64,000 nucleotides of DNA, taken from Stenocarpella maydis. Lineage: Eukaryota > Ascomycota > Sordariomycetes > Diaporthales > Diaporthaceae. The stretch lies in the NCBI GenBank assembly GCA_002270565.1, contig NQMI01000055.1, positions 203,957-267,956 of the forward strand, read 5' to 3'. Made by a program: the position numbers and the translations under genes. The notes under the pieces are model-generated. The model did no database searches. It was not told the origin of the DNA and worked only from the letters and a program-made list of their open reading frames with translations. Positions 45,348-57,328 of the stretch are shown here, piece after piece. The number at the start of each line of letters is the position of its first letter. Position 1 is the first letter of the stretch.

Positions 45348-46217
45348 TCAAGCCACCGTGTAGCTGACCCTCGACGTGCCCTTACTCCTCGAGATCTTCT
45401 TGACCTTGGTATCCCCACACAAATCAGTCGTTTCAACATGCGTGCCGCCACAGGGATAGACCTCCGCGCCGACAATATTCACCACCCTGAACTTGCCCCC
45501 CGGGGGCGCGAGGCTTCGGTCGGGTATGAGCCGCTCCAGGCCGTGCCTCCTGAAGTCCTCCTCGTCCCACCAGTCGATCTCGACGGGCATCGCGGCGGCG
45601 ACGTACTCGTCGACCTTCCTCTGGACGGGGTCCTTCCACTTGCCCTCGATGAGCCCTGCGAACTCGCACGCCGCGGAGTCGGGGAAGTGCGACGCCTTGA
45701 GCTCGTCGAAGCCAGGGACCTCCTTCTCAAGGAGGTGCCGCACCGCGGCGCCGAGGACGTGGCCCGCCGTGTGTAGGCGCGAGTACAGGAGGCGCTTGTG
45801 GGCGTCGATGGCCTGCTCGACCTCGTCGCCGGGCCTGAACTGGGGGGCTGGCCCAGAGGAGCCGTCTCCGGTGGCGGCGGCGGCCAAGGCGAAGCGGCCA
45901 AAGTGCAGGACCTGCCCGTCCTGGACGGCATCCATGCGCACGGCTTGCACGTCAAAGGCCTCGCCCGACGGGCCTGTCATTGTGCCCACGTCGGATGGCT
46001 GGCCGCCGCCCTGTGGGTGGAAGATGGTCTTGTCGGTGACGACGACGTGGTCCTGGTCGGTGCCCTGCTTGAACAGGGCGCGGTTGGCATCGTCGAGGGA
46101 CTGGAATGCGTGGACGGCGGTGACCTTTGTGGGGAGCCTGTGCAGCTTTGCGTCGTGCTGAAAGGCCAGGTACGTGCGCCCTGCTGATGCCATGACTGCT
46201 CTGGCACGAGACAGCAT
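45348..46217 (-). CDS. AlaX-type alanyl-tRNA editing protein
   Basis: A single exon of 289 aa. It has the tRNA_SAD/editing fold with all four zinc/catalytic ligands visible: HTAGH (His149, His153) and CGGTH (Cys256, His260). GGGQPSDVGTM near residue 70 is the conserved Gly-rich strand also found in the AlaRS editing domain. The family hydrolyses Ser-tRNA(Ala) or Gly-tRNA(Ala) formed in error by alanyl-tRNA synthetase; it acts in the cytosol or mitochondria. The N-terminus MLSRARAVMASAGRTYLAFQ is slightly basic; a second ATG at 46193 (MASAGRTYL) may be the cytosolic start. No introns are needed. The gene looks intact. Confidence 0.92.
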   Translation of the reverse strand: MLSRARAVMASAGRTYLAFQHDAKLHRLPTKVTAVHAFQSLDDANRALFKQGTDQDHVVVTDKTIFHPQGGGQPSDVGTMTGPSGEAFDVQAVRMDAVQDGQVLHFGRFALAAAATGDGSSGPAPQFRPGDEVEQAIDAHKRLLYSRLHTAGHVLGAAVRHLLEKEVPGFDELKASHFPDSAACEFAGLIEGKWKDPVQRKVDEYVAAAMPVEIDWWDEEDFRRHGLERLIPDRSLAPPGGKFRVVNIVGAEVYPCGGTHVETTDLCGDTKVKKISRSKGTSRVSYTVA

Positions 46218-47430
46218 ATGCTTCTTGTCTCGAACTGGACCTTGCTCAGAGGTACCTGGGTGGGTAGGAGGGTTTGAACGAGTGAATTGGCTTTAGTAGT
46301 GGAGAAGCCGAAATAAACACATGGTGAGATGCACGTCACGATTTTGGTGCGCAGTTGAGCGTCGCACGAGGCCGCTTCGGCTCCGAAGCCTGGGTGCAGG
46401 GATGCGCCAGTGGCGCCGTCACTGCTAAGCTGATAGGGGATCGGTACAGAAGAATGACAGATTCAGGATCATGTAGTGAGCATGAGAGTTTTATATATAT
46501 ATATATATATAAATCCCATCTGGTGGCTGCTTTCGCAGAACTCGGTCGGTCTGTTTTGTCCTCCAAACGGCCAAGGCCAGAAGGCACCCCTTTTATATCA
46601 CCAGTCCCCATTAACCTTCAACATAATGGCGCAATGGCACAGCCGAGAAGTATAGTTCTCTCGTGAGCCCATTGCAGCTACAATCAATGAGTAAATCTCT
46701 TATAGTGCATGTGTGTGATCTACCTCCCTCAGTTCCATTCCCACATGTCATCTAGCTAACCTCGAGTGCCCAGGGTGCGACGTCCGTACCGTTTACGGAA
46801 AGGTATCATCACCTTTTTTTGGTAAACCAATAAAGACACATGCCTACAATCATTATATCGTCTTTAGAGATATCCACGACCCCCGGCCAGCACCTGGACC
46901 TTCAGGTCCAAATGTATCAAGGCATAGACCACCTAATGCATGGGTTGCTAATTAAAGTCATCATCCTCATGAATGGACGGCCAAAATGGAACATGCTTCA
47001 CCATCACGTACTTAGAGACCTCACTGCTGGGGAACCAGCCGAGCGTTCCTACTTAGTATGTAATCAGCCCACGTGCGGATTTGTCTCTTCGCCAGCGGCG
47101 TTGGATAAGCAACACCACCGTCGATTAGCCACGTGGCCTGTCTCTTAAGACCATCCCTCCGTACTGCCACCTTCCCAGGCCTCAAAACGAAATTTCTCCT
47201 GGCCAAGGTGAAGAAGTCGGCTCATTGTTCATCATTAGGTCTCGACGTCAGGGGATTACTACCCGGGGTATTACCCAGGCTCTCGAATAGCTCTTCTGCC
47301 CGCTGCTGGGGAACTGATCACTAGAGGTCCAAGCCTGGGAGTCTGGGGATTAGTCAGGGAGTCTGACGGGAAAGCTTCCAGATAATAGGTTACCAACCTC
47401 GCCACCAAGAGATGGACCGTTCCCCATCCA
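46218..47430. other. Intergenic region with TA microsatellite
   Basis: A (TA)n run lies at about 46493-46511. No gene was recognised. Confidence 0.45.
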
Positions 47431-48583
47431 TCACTCCTTGCGGATTTCAACCAGGTGCCTCGTGCTCGCCCGGCTCACGGCAGAGAACTCGGGGAGAACC
47501 AGGTCGGGAAACACCTTCTGCACCTTGACGCCCAGGTACTGCCCCCAGATCCCCTGGAGGCTGTTGAAAGTCGAGCGCCGCTCCCAGCGCTTCAGCGCCG
47601 CCGCGTCGGGCGTGTGGTCCAGCGGCAGGGCCGTGATCTCTACCGTCCAGGCCGGGTCAAAGAAGAAGGGGATCGAGAGCCGCTCGGACGTGGGCGACGG
47701 CGGCTGGGCGACGGCGGCAGGACGCGGTGCAACGGGGCGACGTAGAGGCCTGATGTCAGGCGGTCCAGGATGTCGCCGACTGTGTTTGTCCGCCATGAGT
47801 ATCTTAGCCCATGCAAACCACGCCCGTCTGGGGGGCGGGCGGGTGGCCCAGGCCAAACTCACCGTTCACGAAAAACGAGTCAGACACCACCGGCACATCA
47901 ACCCAATCTCCCTTCGGGGACATGACCTGCAGCCCGGGAGCGTTCTGTGCCAGGATGGTGAGGAAGCCGAAGTCGCTGTGCTCACCTATGCCGAAGCCGC
48001 CGCCGCCGCCAGCCCCACCGTCCCGGCCAGAGTACCTAAAGGCACGGAACAGCTGGACCGGCTCCGGGCTGAGCAGCCTCTCGCGGACGTGGTCCCGGCC
48101 GAGCCCCAGGCCGCAGCTCAGGGCGTCGCTGAGCGCGAGCCCCAGCCCCGTGGCCCTGTCGGTGTACTCGAGCACCAGGCCGCGCAGCTCGGGGACGTCG
48201 GCGTCGGGGAACTGGTTCCTCCCGTACGTGGGCGGCAGCCCGCAGCCTTGGTGCTCCGGCCCACCGTAGAAGCGCTCCTTCTGGTCGATCTGCGTGCCCT
48301 TGGAGCCCTCGCCGCCCCAGGGCATGTACCCGCGCCAGGCCCAGCCGCCCTTGCGGAGGTAGATCTGCTCCTTCTTGTCGGCGCCCAGCGAGAAGAACCT
48401 GGAGAGGGCCTGGCGCAGGGAGTCGGTCAGCTGGGGCGGGATGGTGTGCGCCCCCGTGAGGAGGAAGACGCCCCAGGCCGTGAATGCCGAGTGGATCTTG
48501 GTGATAACCTCAAGTGCCTCTGGCGAGGGCGGGGAGGAGGCGGGGAAGAGGGGGCTGACGTCGATTACTGGAATCTCAGTCAT
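47431..48583 (-). pseudogene. 2-oxoglutarate/Fe(II) oxygenase gene broken by a 14-bp tandem duplication
   Basis: Exon 1 is 47863-48583; intron 47780-47862 (83 bp, GTGAGT...CACAG); exon 2 is 47431-47779. The fold is the isopenicillin-N-synthase-like 2OG oxygenase: N-terminal MTEIPVIDVSPLF, HSDFGFLTIL with iron ligands His202 and Asp204, and distal His258 in LHRVL. Directly after it a 14-bp unit is present twice (47691-47704 and 47705-47718), shifting the frame to a TAG at 47640, which leaves 286 aa. The downstream frame still encodes the expected RLSIPFFFDPAW (2OG-binding Arg and Ser) and C-terminus to 47431. With one unit the length is 1056 nt, an exact codon multiple (351 aa). The truncated product keeps the iron ligands but loses the RxS co-substrate motif. 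Confidence 0.85.
47691..47718 (+). repeat. 14-bp perfect tandem duplication
   Basis: TGGGCGACGGCGGC occurs twice head to tail, in the coding region of the 2OG oxygenase gene. Confidence 0.95.
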
Positions 48584-48705
48584 GGCCTCGGATTTACCTC
48601 ATGGATGCTAGCCATGATTCTTGCTTAGAGGTCCGGAATCCGTGATATCTGTGTGGTGGTAGGTTTTGACGGTGGACTGCGGTTCAAAATACGGCAGTAA
48701 ACGCA

Positions 48706-48715
48706 AATTAAGGTT
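48706..48715 (+). repeat. Left target-site duplication of the 983-bp element (10 bp)
   Basis: AATTAAGGTT, repeated at 49699-49708. Confidence 0.85.
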
Positions 48716-49040
48716 CGGCCCAGGAAATACCCACGCGTGGGTAATACATATGTACGCAATGGGTACCCGAGGACCCGTGGGTACCCATGGGTCCTACACA
48801 CCTGATTAGGACATAGATTAGGACAAATAATACAGAATTATTCGCTAAACCTCATCTCCCAAGGAATACTATTAACTATAATAATCTCTATTATAGGGAT
48901 ATATATGATTGGGATAATGATTAGTATATTATATTGGTTATTTTCTAGATATTATGTAGATGGCTTCTCCGAAGCCCACAAGAGCCATTCTTTTAGAATA
49001 ATTAAAAAGAATTAAAAAAAAGGAAGTTTTGATACTAGTA

Positions 49041-49135
49041 GGAATCGAACCTTAAACCTAAACGTGGCGAAGGCATTTCGCCCTCACTCACTCGCTCCGG
49101 CGAACCGCCTTCGCCGTGGAAGGGTGTTATCGATA
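49041..49135 (-). other. Hairpin with pol III B-box-like motif
   Basis: On the minus strand GGCGAAGGCGGTTCGCCGG and GCCTTCGCC can form a strong hairpin, followed by GGTTCGATTCC, which matches the B-box consensus of tRNA genes and tRNA-derived SINEs. There is no complete cloverleaf. It may be a decayed tRNA-like segment inside the MITE, or coincidence. Confidence 0.3.
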
Positions 49136-49418
49136 AGGCTGCCTATCCCGTACTTGAGGTTGGAGAAGTAGAATTAGCCAATTAGAGGGCTTAAAACCTA
49201 GACTTTCTTACCAAGTGTTAGTATTTTATATAGAAATACATTGAATTCCTTAAAATTCAAGCCTTTTATTTTATTTATTTACTCCTTAACTAAGGCTTCT
49301 TTAATACTAAGAGTAAATTTATTTAGTAAAGAAAAATGTTTTATATTATTTTGGTATATTTACTTTTATATAAGAGAGATTTTATTTTTTTTGTTAATTT
49401 GTTTAGTTATTTTTTTCA

Positions 49419-49563
49419 GTCATTTTTTTTAGTTATTTTTTTAGTTATTTTTTTAGTTATTTTTTTAGTTATTTTTTTAGTTATTTTTTTAGTTATTTTT
49501 TTAGTTATTCTTTTAGTTATTTTTTTAGTTATCCTTTTAGTTATTTTTTTTAGTTATTTTTTT
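49419..49563 (+). repeat. 12-bp tandem array (AGTTATTTTTTT)n
   Basis: About eleven head-to-tail copies of AGTTATTTTTTT with a few variants (AGTTATTCTTTT, AGTTATCCTTTT), inside the 983-bp element. Confidence 0.9.
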
Positions 49564-49698
49564 ATTGCCTAGGGTATATTACCATTCTTAAAAAATGGCA
49601 TATCTAATGGAATTACCCATAGGATTACCCAGGACCTATGGGTACCTAGAACCCGGTGTCTCTGCACGGGTACCTATGGGTGGGTATTTCCTGGGCCT

Positions 49699-49708
49699 AA
49701 TTAAGGTT
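49699..49708 (+). repeat. Right target-site duplication of the 983-bp element (10 bp)
   Basis: AATTAAGGTT, identical to 48706-48715. Confidence 0.85.
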
Positions 49709-50292
49709 AGTCTGTTGGATATTCGCTGTCGAGCCGTTAAGGGTGTGGGGTCAGATATGAGAAAGAGTTAGAGAGAGACCTGGGCTGTGGTGCTGAAATT
49801 CCAGTTGTATAAGTACCTGTTCGTAGCAAACCAGCGTCCGCACTGAAGCAGTGGGTGGCAGTGATGCTGCAGTCGTTGTTTTCAGTCCAATGTATTTGTC
49901 GTGTGATCCACTAGCATGATACCGTAATGAACCAAATGCGAACATTTGTACCGGCGTTTCCTGCCCATTGACCACTGGAACCAGCCATTGACATGTTCAA
50001 ATTGCTACTCTTGCTGTTTGCCCAGCAATAGCATGTTCATCTATTTCGGCCATTGTTTATCCCTGGCCTAATTTTATAAGTAATTGTAAACCAACTTGAA
50101 TCTCTGCTATATGATGGTCAAGATTTATCACTATCCAGTCTTGAAGATTTAGACAACACCGGTCAAAACAGGGATTGAAATCTTGCACATGTGTACCTAC
50201 TGACGAGTATCAGGAGCACTTTCTCTACCTAGGTACGGACAGGTAAAGGGGAATCACACATACCATGGAGGTCCTTTCAGATACTCCCATGC
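49709..50292. other. Gene-free interval
   Basis: No coding region supported. Confidence 0.4.
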
Positions 50293-51821
50293 TCACAGTG
50301 AAGTGTGTGCATCATCCGCTCTAGTTGTTCGGTCCCAAACTGGAATCGCTCTAGAGCTCGCACAGGCATCTCCCCCCAAACTGCTTCTCGCCCCCAAGCT
50401 CGATTTCACCGACCGATACACCTGATAACCCTCTTGTGTACCTACCGTTGTGGTAGCCTGGATGGCCTCCACAGTACAGTTCGCATAAGAGGTTAGCCCA
50501 TCTTTCAGTTCGTAGCAGATCGCGTAGACAGACGGCGACCAGAGTCCCCAGGTGAGGCGGGCACTAGCTATTATCGCCCCAGGGATGGATGGTAATGGCG
50601 CCATGCGCGCAGCTATAGACCACGTCCTCTCCGCCGCCATACTGAGTGATCCACATCGCGAAGCGGTACTTGCCGGCCTTGTTCATGGTATTAAACCAGG
50701 CGAAGAGAGTATGGCCCTGCGCGGGCATGGTCCCAGTACCAGTAATTGACTGCGTCTCCAGCGGCCTGGTGCCCCAATTCTTGTGGCAGCTGAACCGGAA
50801 AGTGTTCCACGTCGATGGTAAGGTCTGCGTCTGGGTCTGAATCCGCGACGGCATTGGCCCAGTATATATCGGTGAGGATATCCTCGTAGGCTCCCGGCTG
50901 GTCCACATCACAGGGATCAAATGAGCAAGCGAGACTCAAAATTGAATCCTCTCCTTCAGCCCGGGTCCGAGATGGTGAAGAATCCCCTTTTCTCTTTCTT
51001 CCCTGTTTGGGATACAGCGAGGCCTTGACGCTATTTGCTGGATTGTCCACAGTCACCGTATGTATCCGGTCAGCTTGGTTGAGGACACTCCCCTTGACGG
51101 CGTACCAGCTGTCCTCGCCGTTTTACCTGGTGTCGATCCCCCAGGTACCTGTAGCGGTATATGCCTTCCTGTTGGCGGCCCTTGAACTGATGAATGCGCT
51201 GCCATTCTTGAACATGCCAGACACCTGGATGAGTTGGGAGCGGCCCACCGGGGCATGGGAGCGCCTGGCTTGATCTGCCCAAGTTCTGCAAGCCGAGGGT
51301 GTGGGATTGCTTCTTCTCAGTGCCCGAAACGGCATCAAGAAAGGCCTTGTATGAACTTAGATCCGCCAGTCATTCATGACACCTCAAGCCGAGAGTGCTT
51401 TACGGGTTCTTTACCAATCCATCGTGGTCTCGCTTACACTTGGTGTCAGCCTAGGATGATCAAGTCCGCCTTCAAGACATGCTGCTTCTGCATTGCTGGC
51501 CTCGTTGAATAATTGGAATGACAGGACTGATTTCTCAGCGCCGAAGAATGCGTGTGGCTATACAGGGTGGAAGAAATAAGAGGAGCCTGTCCGCGTACCA
51601 GACTGGCAATGAACATGGCCGAGGCGCGAAGAGGAACTACATACATCAATCCGCTGAGTTCTTTCAAGCGCCCCGGTATCTAAGAGTTCTTCTGTGAACG
51701 CGGCGACAATGCAAGTGTTTGGAGGCACAACGGCGTCAGGACGTTCTATTATATGAGCTACGGTATCGACGCTCCTGCGTAGTGCGGGCGCCCTTGGAGA
51801 GACTTGGGGCTTGACGTCCAT
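50293..51821 (-). pseudogene. Broken hypothetical gene, several frames
   Basis: Protein-like blocks run leftward. MDVKPQVSPRAPALRRSVDT and VVPPNTCIVAAFTEELLD start at 51821. VSGMFKNGSAFISSRAANRK and YTATGTWGIDTR are followed by an in-frame TAA and NGEDSWYAVKGSVLNQADRI. This continues as VDNPANSVKASLYPKQGRKR and ILTDIYWANAVADSDPDADL, then in another frame GHTLFAWFNTMNKAGKYRFA and MWITQYGGGEDVVYS, and in a third SARLTWGLWSPSVYAICYEL and KDGLTSYANCTVEAIQATT. The TAA after GIDTR is one C-to-T step (CpA) from CAA. Some frame changes could be introns I cannot place, so partial function is not excluded. Family not recognised. Confidence 0.45.
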
Positions 51822-54800
51822 CTCTGGTAAATATTCGATCCCCCTAGCTAAATGGGCTTCATGGAGGCGAATCCCAATTCACTGGAAGGTATGCGCTGCC
51901 TGGTGTCTAGAAGGCCGTCCTTCAATGTTGAGTTGCTGAGGAGACCATGAGAGAAGTTTGGGGGGGGGGGTGGATCTGTTGGTGAGGCCGTTGAGGCCTG
52001 GCATGTAGATTTGTGTGACGGAGAGCGAGATCAAAAAACTACGAGTGAGGACCTCAACAGCCTCGCAGGTCTGTCTTGAATATCCTCGATGTTGGATGAG
52101 ACAGACTTATAAAAATTTTGAAAGTAAACGTTCATCAGTCCTCGAGTCTGAGTAGTTATCAAGGAAACGACACGGCCAGCGTCACCTGCGGCCTGATTGA
52201 CGTTGTTCTTCTCTACGCATTTCTAGCTGAGATGCCTCTTCCTTCCCAGCCCAGCCTTTCCTTCAACATCCACTCTCACTTGCTCCAAGCAACTTTACTA
52301 ACCCAGGCTCGTCAGTGCCCAACCAAAGACGAATAACGCGGCATGCGTAATTGTAGTACAGCCCTGATAACAAAGTCGTTTGAAGGCTGGGTCGGCGCCT
52401 CAAGACTCCAGTCAGCAAGCAGGGACTTGGGGCATGGGCCTACATAGACCTGGTGGCGGGCCAGTTGGGCTCCATGTTTTAGGTCTCTCTACCTAGGTAT
52501 CTCTGCGAATTCTCTGTTAGGAATTCACCACTGGCGCTGCCTAGGTAGTACATTAGGTATGAATGGAAGGCCAGCAGACATGCACGACGTGCGTCAGAGG
52601 AGGATAATCGTGACGGAACTGTGTGTTTGAAGAGACATAACAAACCAATGCCTTCCCCTCCCCCCCCCCGCCAAAAAAAAAAAAACCGTAACAAGGGATG
52701 TGGGCCTCCCCTGCCGTCCCACTTCCGATGTTTCTTCAGCGGTTCTGCGACCACAGGGCCCGCAGGTGCCATATGTGTAGGTATACTAACCAGGCTACCG
52801 GTTGACGACATTCAGTCCCAACGCATGCCTGAGCAGGGAAGCACCGGCATGCAGGCCGATGTGATCTGGTGGGTGCTGCTAAGACGCAGAGCGAGAGATA
52901 GCTCATTAACTGGAAAGACAATACACACACTATTTACACACTATTTCTCGCCGCAGGTTTTCTTTCCTGTTCGTCTCGGAGGGCATTAGTGCACCCCGTG
53001 GTATGGAGCCTCCGGTGATGATGATGGGGTCCGGCAGTGGGGTTTTGGATTCTTTTTTTGGGGGGGGGGGTGCGGGCTGAGAGCTGAAAACTTTCCGAGG
53101 CCCCCGGGGAGTGGGACGGGCAGGGGAGAGTCTATACACTACAGAACTACGTACTCAGGGTACCTACTGTAGAGAAGAGGTCTAGCGCAGGGTCTAGCAG
53201 ACGGATAGGCGTGCCTGACAGGGTCCTTGACAGGGGGGCCTGCCTAGCCCGCCGACATGGCATTAGGAAGAAGCCGTTGACGATGTATGTCTGTATGTAT
53301 GCATGTGTGCGTTGTGGTGCCCAAAACGCATGGCTTGTCAGCTTGTGGGAACTGACTGCGGCTGCTGGACCGGTGCTGGCGCCATCCCATCTCTTGTTTT
53401 TTTGGTAATTATGACATTGGCGGCCGGGGAAGGCGATCCAGAGAAACAGCCTCCCTGTCAGGCTGGCATTGATACCACAGCAGGCGTGTGTGGCCTGCCA
53501 GCCGGTCAGCACTTGAGCACGCTCGGACGCGGTCAGAGTGGCCGCCCACCCGGGAAGCTGCAGGCATCGCTGGGCCGTCGGCCCCGAGTCTTGCCTAGCC
53601 CGGGCCCGTCTCGTCTGGATTTTGTCGTGACGCCTCATGTCCATGTCGGAGGGTGGTGCACAGACAGACGGGCACTGTCTCGTGTGAGATGGGTCCGTGG
53701 GCCAGTTCGATTCCGGTGGCGGTTATCCCCTCCCCCTAGCCCTACAGCCTTACTGCCGCCGCCGACGAGATGAATCAACCCTCCCCAAAGACCCTCCGAC
53801 CTTGATGGGACAGCAATGTTGGGAGCGCGCGTCACGATCTCGGGTCGACGGGCCTAAACGGTGGCAGGTCGGGCAGAGCAACGTGGATTGGACATGCGGG
53901 CGCCAGGGATTAGAGGGCGGAGGGACCAAGGGAAAGGTTGAGACTGGTGAGGCAAATTTACTGCATTGAGAAGGTGGGATTCTCGGTGCGGACTTAATTG
54001 GTTTACATATGTATGTATTCGGGGAGGGGAGGAAACTGCTGGTCTATATGAAGGGCCTAATATCAATGCCACGTCAGCGGACAAGCCACGTTTTTTCTTT
54101 TGTCTTTGTTTTTTTCCCCCACGAGTGTAGGAAAATTACCAGTACCATGTGGTTATGATTTGCTTGTGTATTTTCGTGTACGTGTATATGTGGGAAGACT
54201 TTATAATGATATGATGGGATGGATATGTGTGTGAGTGCGTGTGATTGTGGAAGTAATGGAAAATGCTGCACCTTTTTCTTCTTCTTTTCTGGCGTGGCTG
54301 GGGAACAATTATGATAACCCAGGGTTTTTGATGCCATCTCCTGCATTCGCATGGCATGGCATGGCATGGCACGATGTGATATGGCATTGTATCGCCAATG
54401 CACCCCCGTTGCATCCAAGATGCATCATGGCGTACCTGGCGCTAAGAAGGATGGACCCCCCTCCATCTTGTGGACACCCCTTTTTGGTGTTGGTTCCACC
54501 GGAGGGAAGAGAGAAGTTAATCAATCAGACCACGTCGTAGACAGCAGAAGGGTGCAGATGACGTGGGTGATCATGTCAAAGCGATGGGGATAATCTTATA
54601 AGGTGCGGACCATTGGGCCGGATGCGCTCGGCTATCTGGATTTGGCTGCGTGCCCCTGGCTTTATGTGAAGAAGGAGGCCCGAACGAGACGAGGGTTCAG
54701 GATGAGGCTGAGATGTCACACCGGAGATGGATTTCGTGTTGAATGAGTTGGAAACCTAAAGTACGCATGCGGCAGGACAGTGACCGAGATGAAGCTCGCC

Positions 54801-57328
54801 TCTTGTGTGCTGACGCCGGAAAGGGAAATAAGCCAAATGATAAAAGACACAAAAAAGGTACAAGCGCTGACCCGGGATCCCTGTCGGATGTGTGCATATG
54901 CGCAGGGGTTCTCGATGCAAGACAACAGGGGGAAAATGGCAGAGGCAGGGGGAGCCAAACCCCCCCACCTCGGATGCTCCCCTCTGTGTCGCATTTTTGC
55001 CTTTTCCCATTCTTATTTTCTTTCTTTTTTCTGTTTGGCTCCATCTTTCCTCTCTGGTGGCCGAGTTCATCTTTGAGCCCCGGTCTGCTGGCCCAAACCG
55101 GTAGTAATCATCCATTGGCAGCCCCACCGTATGTCTTCATCCCTCCATCGGGAACAGGGAGAAGCCACATCTGGAAGAAGGTATCCTGGTCAAAGACAAT
55201 ATTCTTCCTTCCCTTCCCTTCTTCTTCCTTTCCCCCCTTCGTTCCCTTTGCCTGTTCCCCTTTCCCATGCACCTGGGGGGACAGGCACTAACAGGGGAGG
55301 GGGACAACGTGGCCCAGTTGGAACTTGCCATCTCTTTCCCCGTGCCGGGGCGAACGGGGTGTTTGTTATGGGGGACGATAACACTGGAGCATGTGCTTGG
55401 AATATTCTGTGATGTCTCAAAGATCTACGTAGTATGCTATTTGACCATGACGGTAATAGTAATGATAGTAATAAGAATTATAATGAGTGGCTGTTGTGAC
55501 AGGCAATAACACATGAGACCTTATGGATACGCCACCACCAGATCAAGATCAGAGGGCTCTGCTCACCCACTGCTCGCTGCATGTCATGTCGTGATTTCCA
55601 GATCATTGCCTCTCTCGCGTGCGTCAAGATCTACCGTCTCTTGTATTCTCTCTCTTAGACGTTGTGTCAGCCCCACGTCTTGCCTTGGCGCAAATGTTCT
55701 TCCAACAATAGCAACACCACCACACGTCACACCCCGATTGTCAACATCAAAGCACAACTTCTCTCGTATCGCACGTGACAACGGGACAGACAGACACCCA
55801 TTCTGCCAGTCTTGCCAGCCTGTCAGCTGGTGATCGCTGGCCTCTCATTTCCAGCCCAGCTCACCTTGTCCCTGTCAACCGCCAGGCCGCACATAGTATC
55901 TCCGACCACGCCGTCTCCATATACTCACCATCACGGCACGCTATACTCACTAGATTATAGTCTCTACCTGATGTGCCTGGGATACCGAGGTTAGGTTTGA
56001 CAGGTCGCACATGTGGACTGTCAGGACCAGGTTGGACAGAGCTCTGGGTGAGCTCTTCCCTCTGCCTGTGCACACACGGCCTGGGCTCGCTTGACCTCGA
56101 CCTCGACCTCGACGTGAACCTGACGCGGTATACGGAGTATCTACGTGTAGCCTAAGTAGATACTGCGGTAGTATCGAGTAGACTACCCGACTGCCAAAGT
56201 ACAAGACTGCTTTGTAGTCTATTGCCCGGACGAGCCAGTGTCACACCAGCATCAACCATCGACTTTTCCATCTCCGCCTTTTTGGGGCCCTGGCCCACCC
56301 TGCCGCCTCCTTGAATATCCATCCAACCCCCCTCCTCTCTCTCCCTGCCACCAGCAAGAGCCAGGTCTGCCTTCGTCTGCTCTGCACAACCTGAACTTGT
56401 TTCTACCTGGTAGCTGCGCACAACTGCACGACGCGTCACTGCACGACTGTACGACCGCACGCACCACGGCAATCAGCATCGAGGCGCCGCAGACACGGGA
56501 ACCGTCCCAATCCAGATCATTGTCATCTCCAGGACAAGCCTGCCCAGCCAGCCGGTCCGAAATCCTTCGCAATACGACCTGACCTGACCTGCCTTAGACT
56601 CGTCCACTCGCAGCCGCTCGTTTCATCCGCCAGCCAGTGCAACCCAACAACCCTGCCTGCTGCCTGCTCGTCACTGCTCGTTGCGGCTGCTGCTGGACCT
56701 TGCCTATCCCAATTACTACAGTATTCTTGTTGCTTGCACTAGCTACGTGGGCGTGCATGCACGTGCATGCACCGCATATCCTCGTCGCCACCACCATCAC
56801 CAGTCTGGCCAGCTCTGTCTGCATGGCGCCCATTCCGCATCCACTCCGCAACGGCTGATCCCCCCCATTGCTGTCTGTTGGTGTTGCCCTGGCCGTCGCT
56901 TGCTTCCTAGCAGACGAGGCGGACAACAAACAAACAGACGGTTAGCACGACAGCAACCCAAGAACCCACAAACCCAGCAGCCGGCACAGAGAGCCTGGGA
57001 CCTGGATCCTGGATCCTGGACCCCGAAACCTGGAGCCTGGTATCTGGAGTTGGGAGACTGGGACACCCCCATCTCGAATCATCTCCCTGGGCACATTGCT
57101 CGACCGCAGAGGAGCGAGATCCGCAGAGGGCCTTGTCTGTTCTGTGGCAGCCACATTGCTGACACTACCGTGTACTGCATAGTACACATTCCCGACAGAC
57201 AGCCACTGACAGCGCCCCCCTACTGTGCTGCTGATCTACAAGGTACCGCTGGTGGCACTGGCACGCAACCATCTTGTCTGCTTGTGTGCAGGCATAACGA
57301 CTGAGCGACAACACAGCCTCCCAGAGCG
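51822..57328. other. 5.5-kb gene-free interval upstream of the Sec7 gene
   Basis: No gene supported. Low-complexity marks: G(10) near 51960, a C(9)..A(12) run near 52662-52685, T(7)G(10) near 53053-53071, four copies of CATGG/GCATG near 54350-54370, GACCTC repeats near 56094-56112, and CCTGGAT repeats near 57000-57020. Pyrimidine-rich sequence at 55000-55260 and 56270-56350 is typical of strong fungal promoters. Part of it may be a long 5' leader of the Sec7 gene. Confidence 0.45.

Larger units (their letters stand above)
48716..49698. mobile_element. Nonautonomous 983-bp TIR element (MITE-like, probably Mutator-type)
   Basis: The ends are inverted: after one mismatched terminal base, GGCCCAGGAAATACCCAC at the left matches the complement of the right end, and further GGGTACC/CCCATGGGT palindromic words lie inside both ends. 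The 10-bp flanking duplication AATTAAGGTT fits MULE-type insertion. The interior is AT-rich, has no coding capacity and holds a 12-bp tandem array. It sits just upstream of the start of the 2OG oxygenase gene (123 bp from its ATG). Its inverted repeats differ from those of the autonomous-size MULE at 37140. Confidence 0.85.

Noticed and set aside
47438..48628. 396-aa plus-strand frame over the 2OG oxygenase
   Set aside because: Antisense of a clear oxygenase gene; high Arg/Ala/Gly composition and no domain.
49241..49572. Hydrophobic short frames over the 12-bp array (repeated FLVI)
   Set aside because: Direct translation of the AGTTATTTTTTT tandem array inside a MITE, not a membrane protein.
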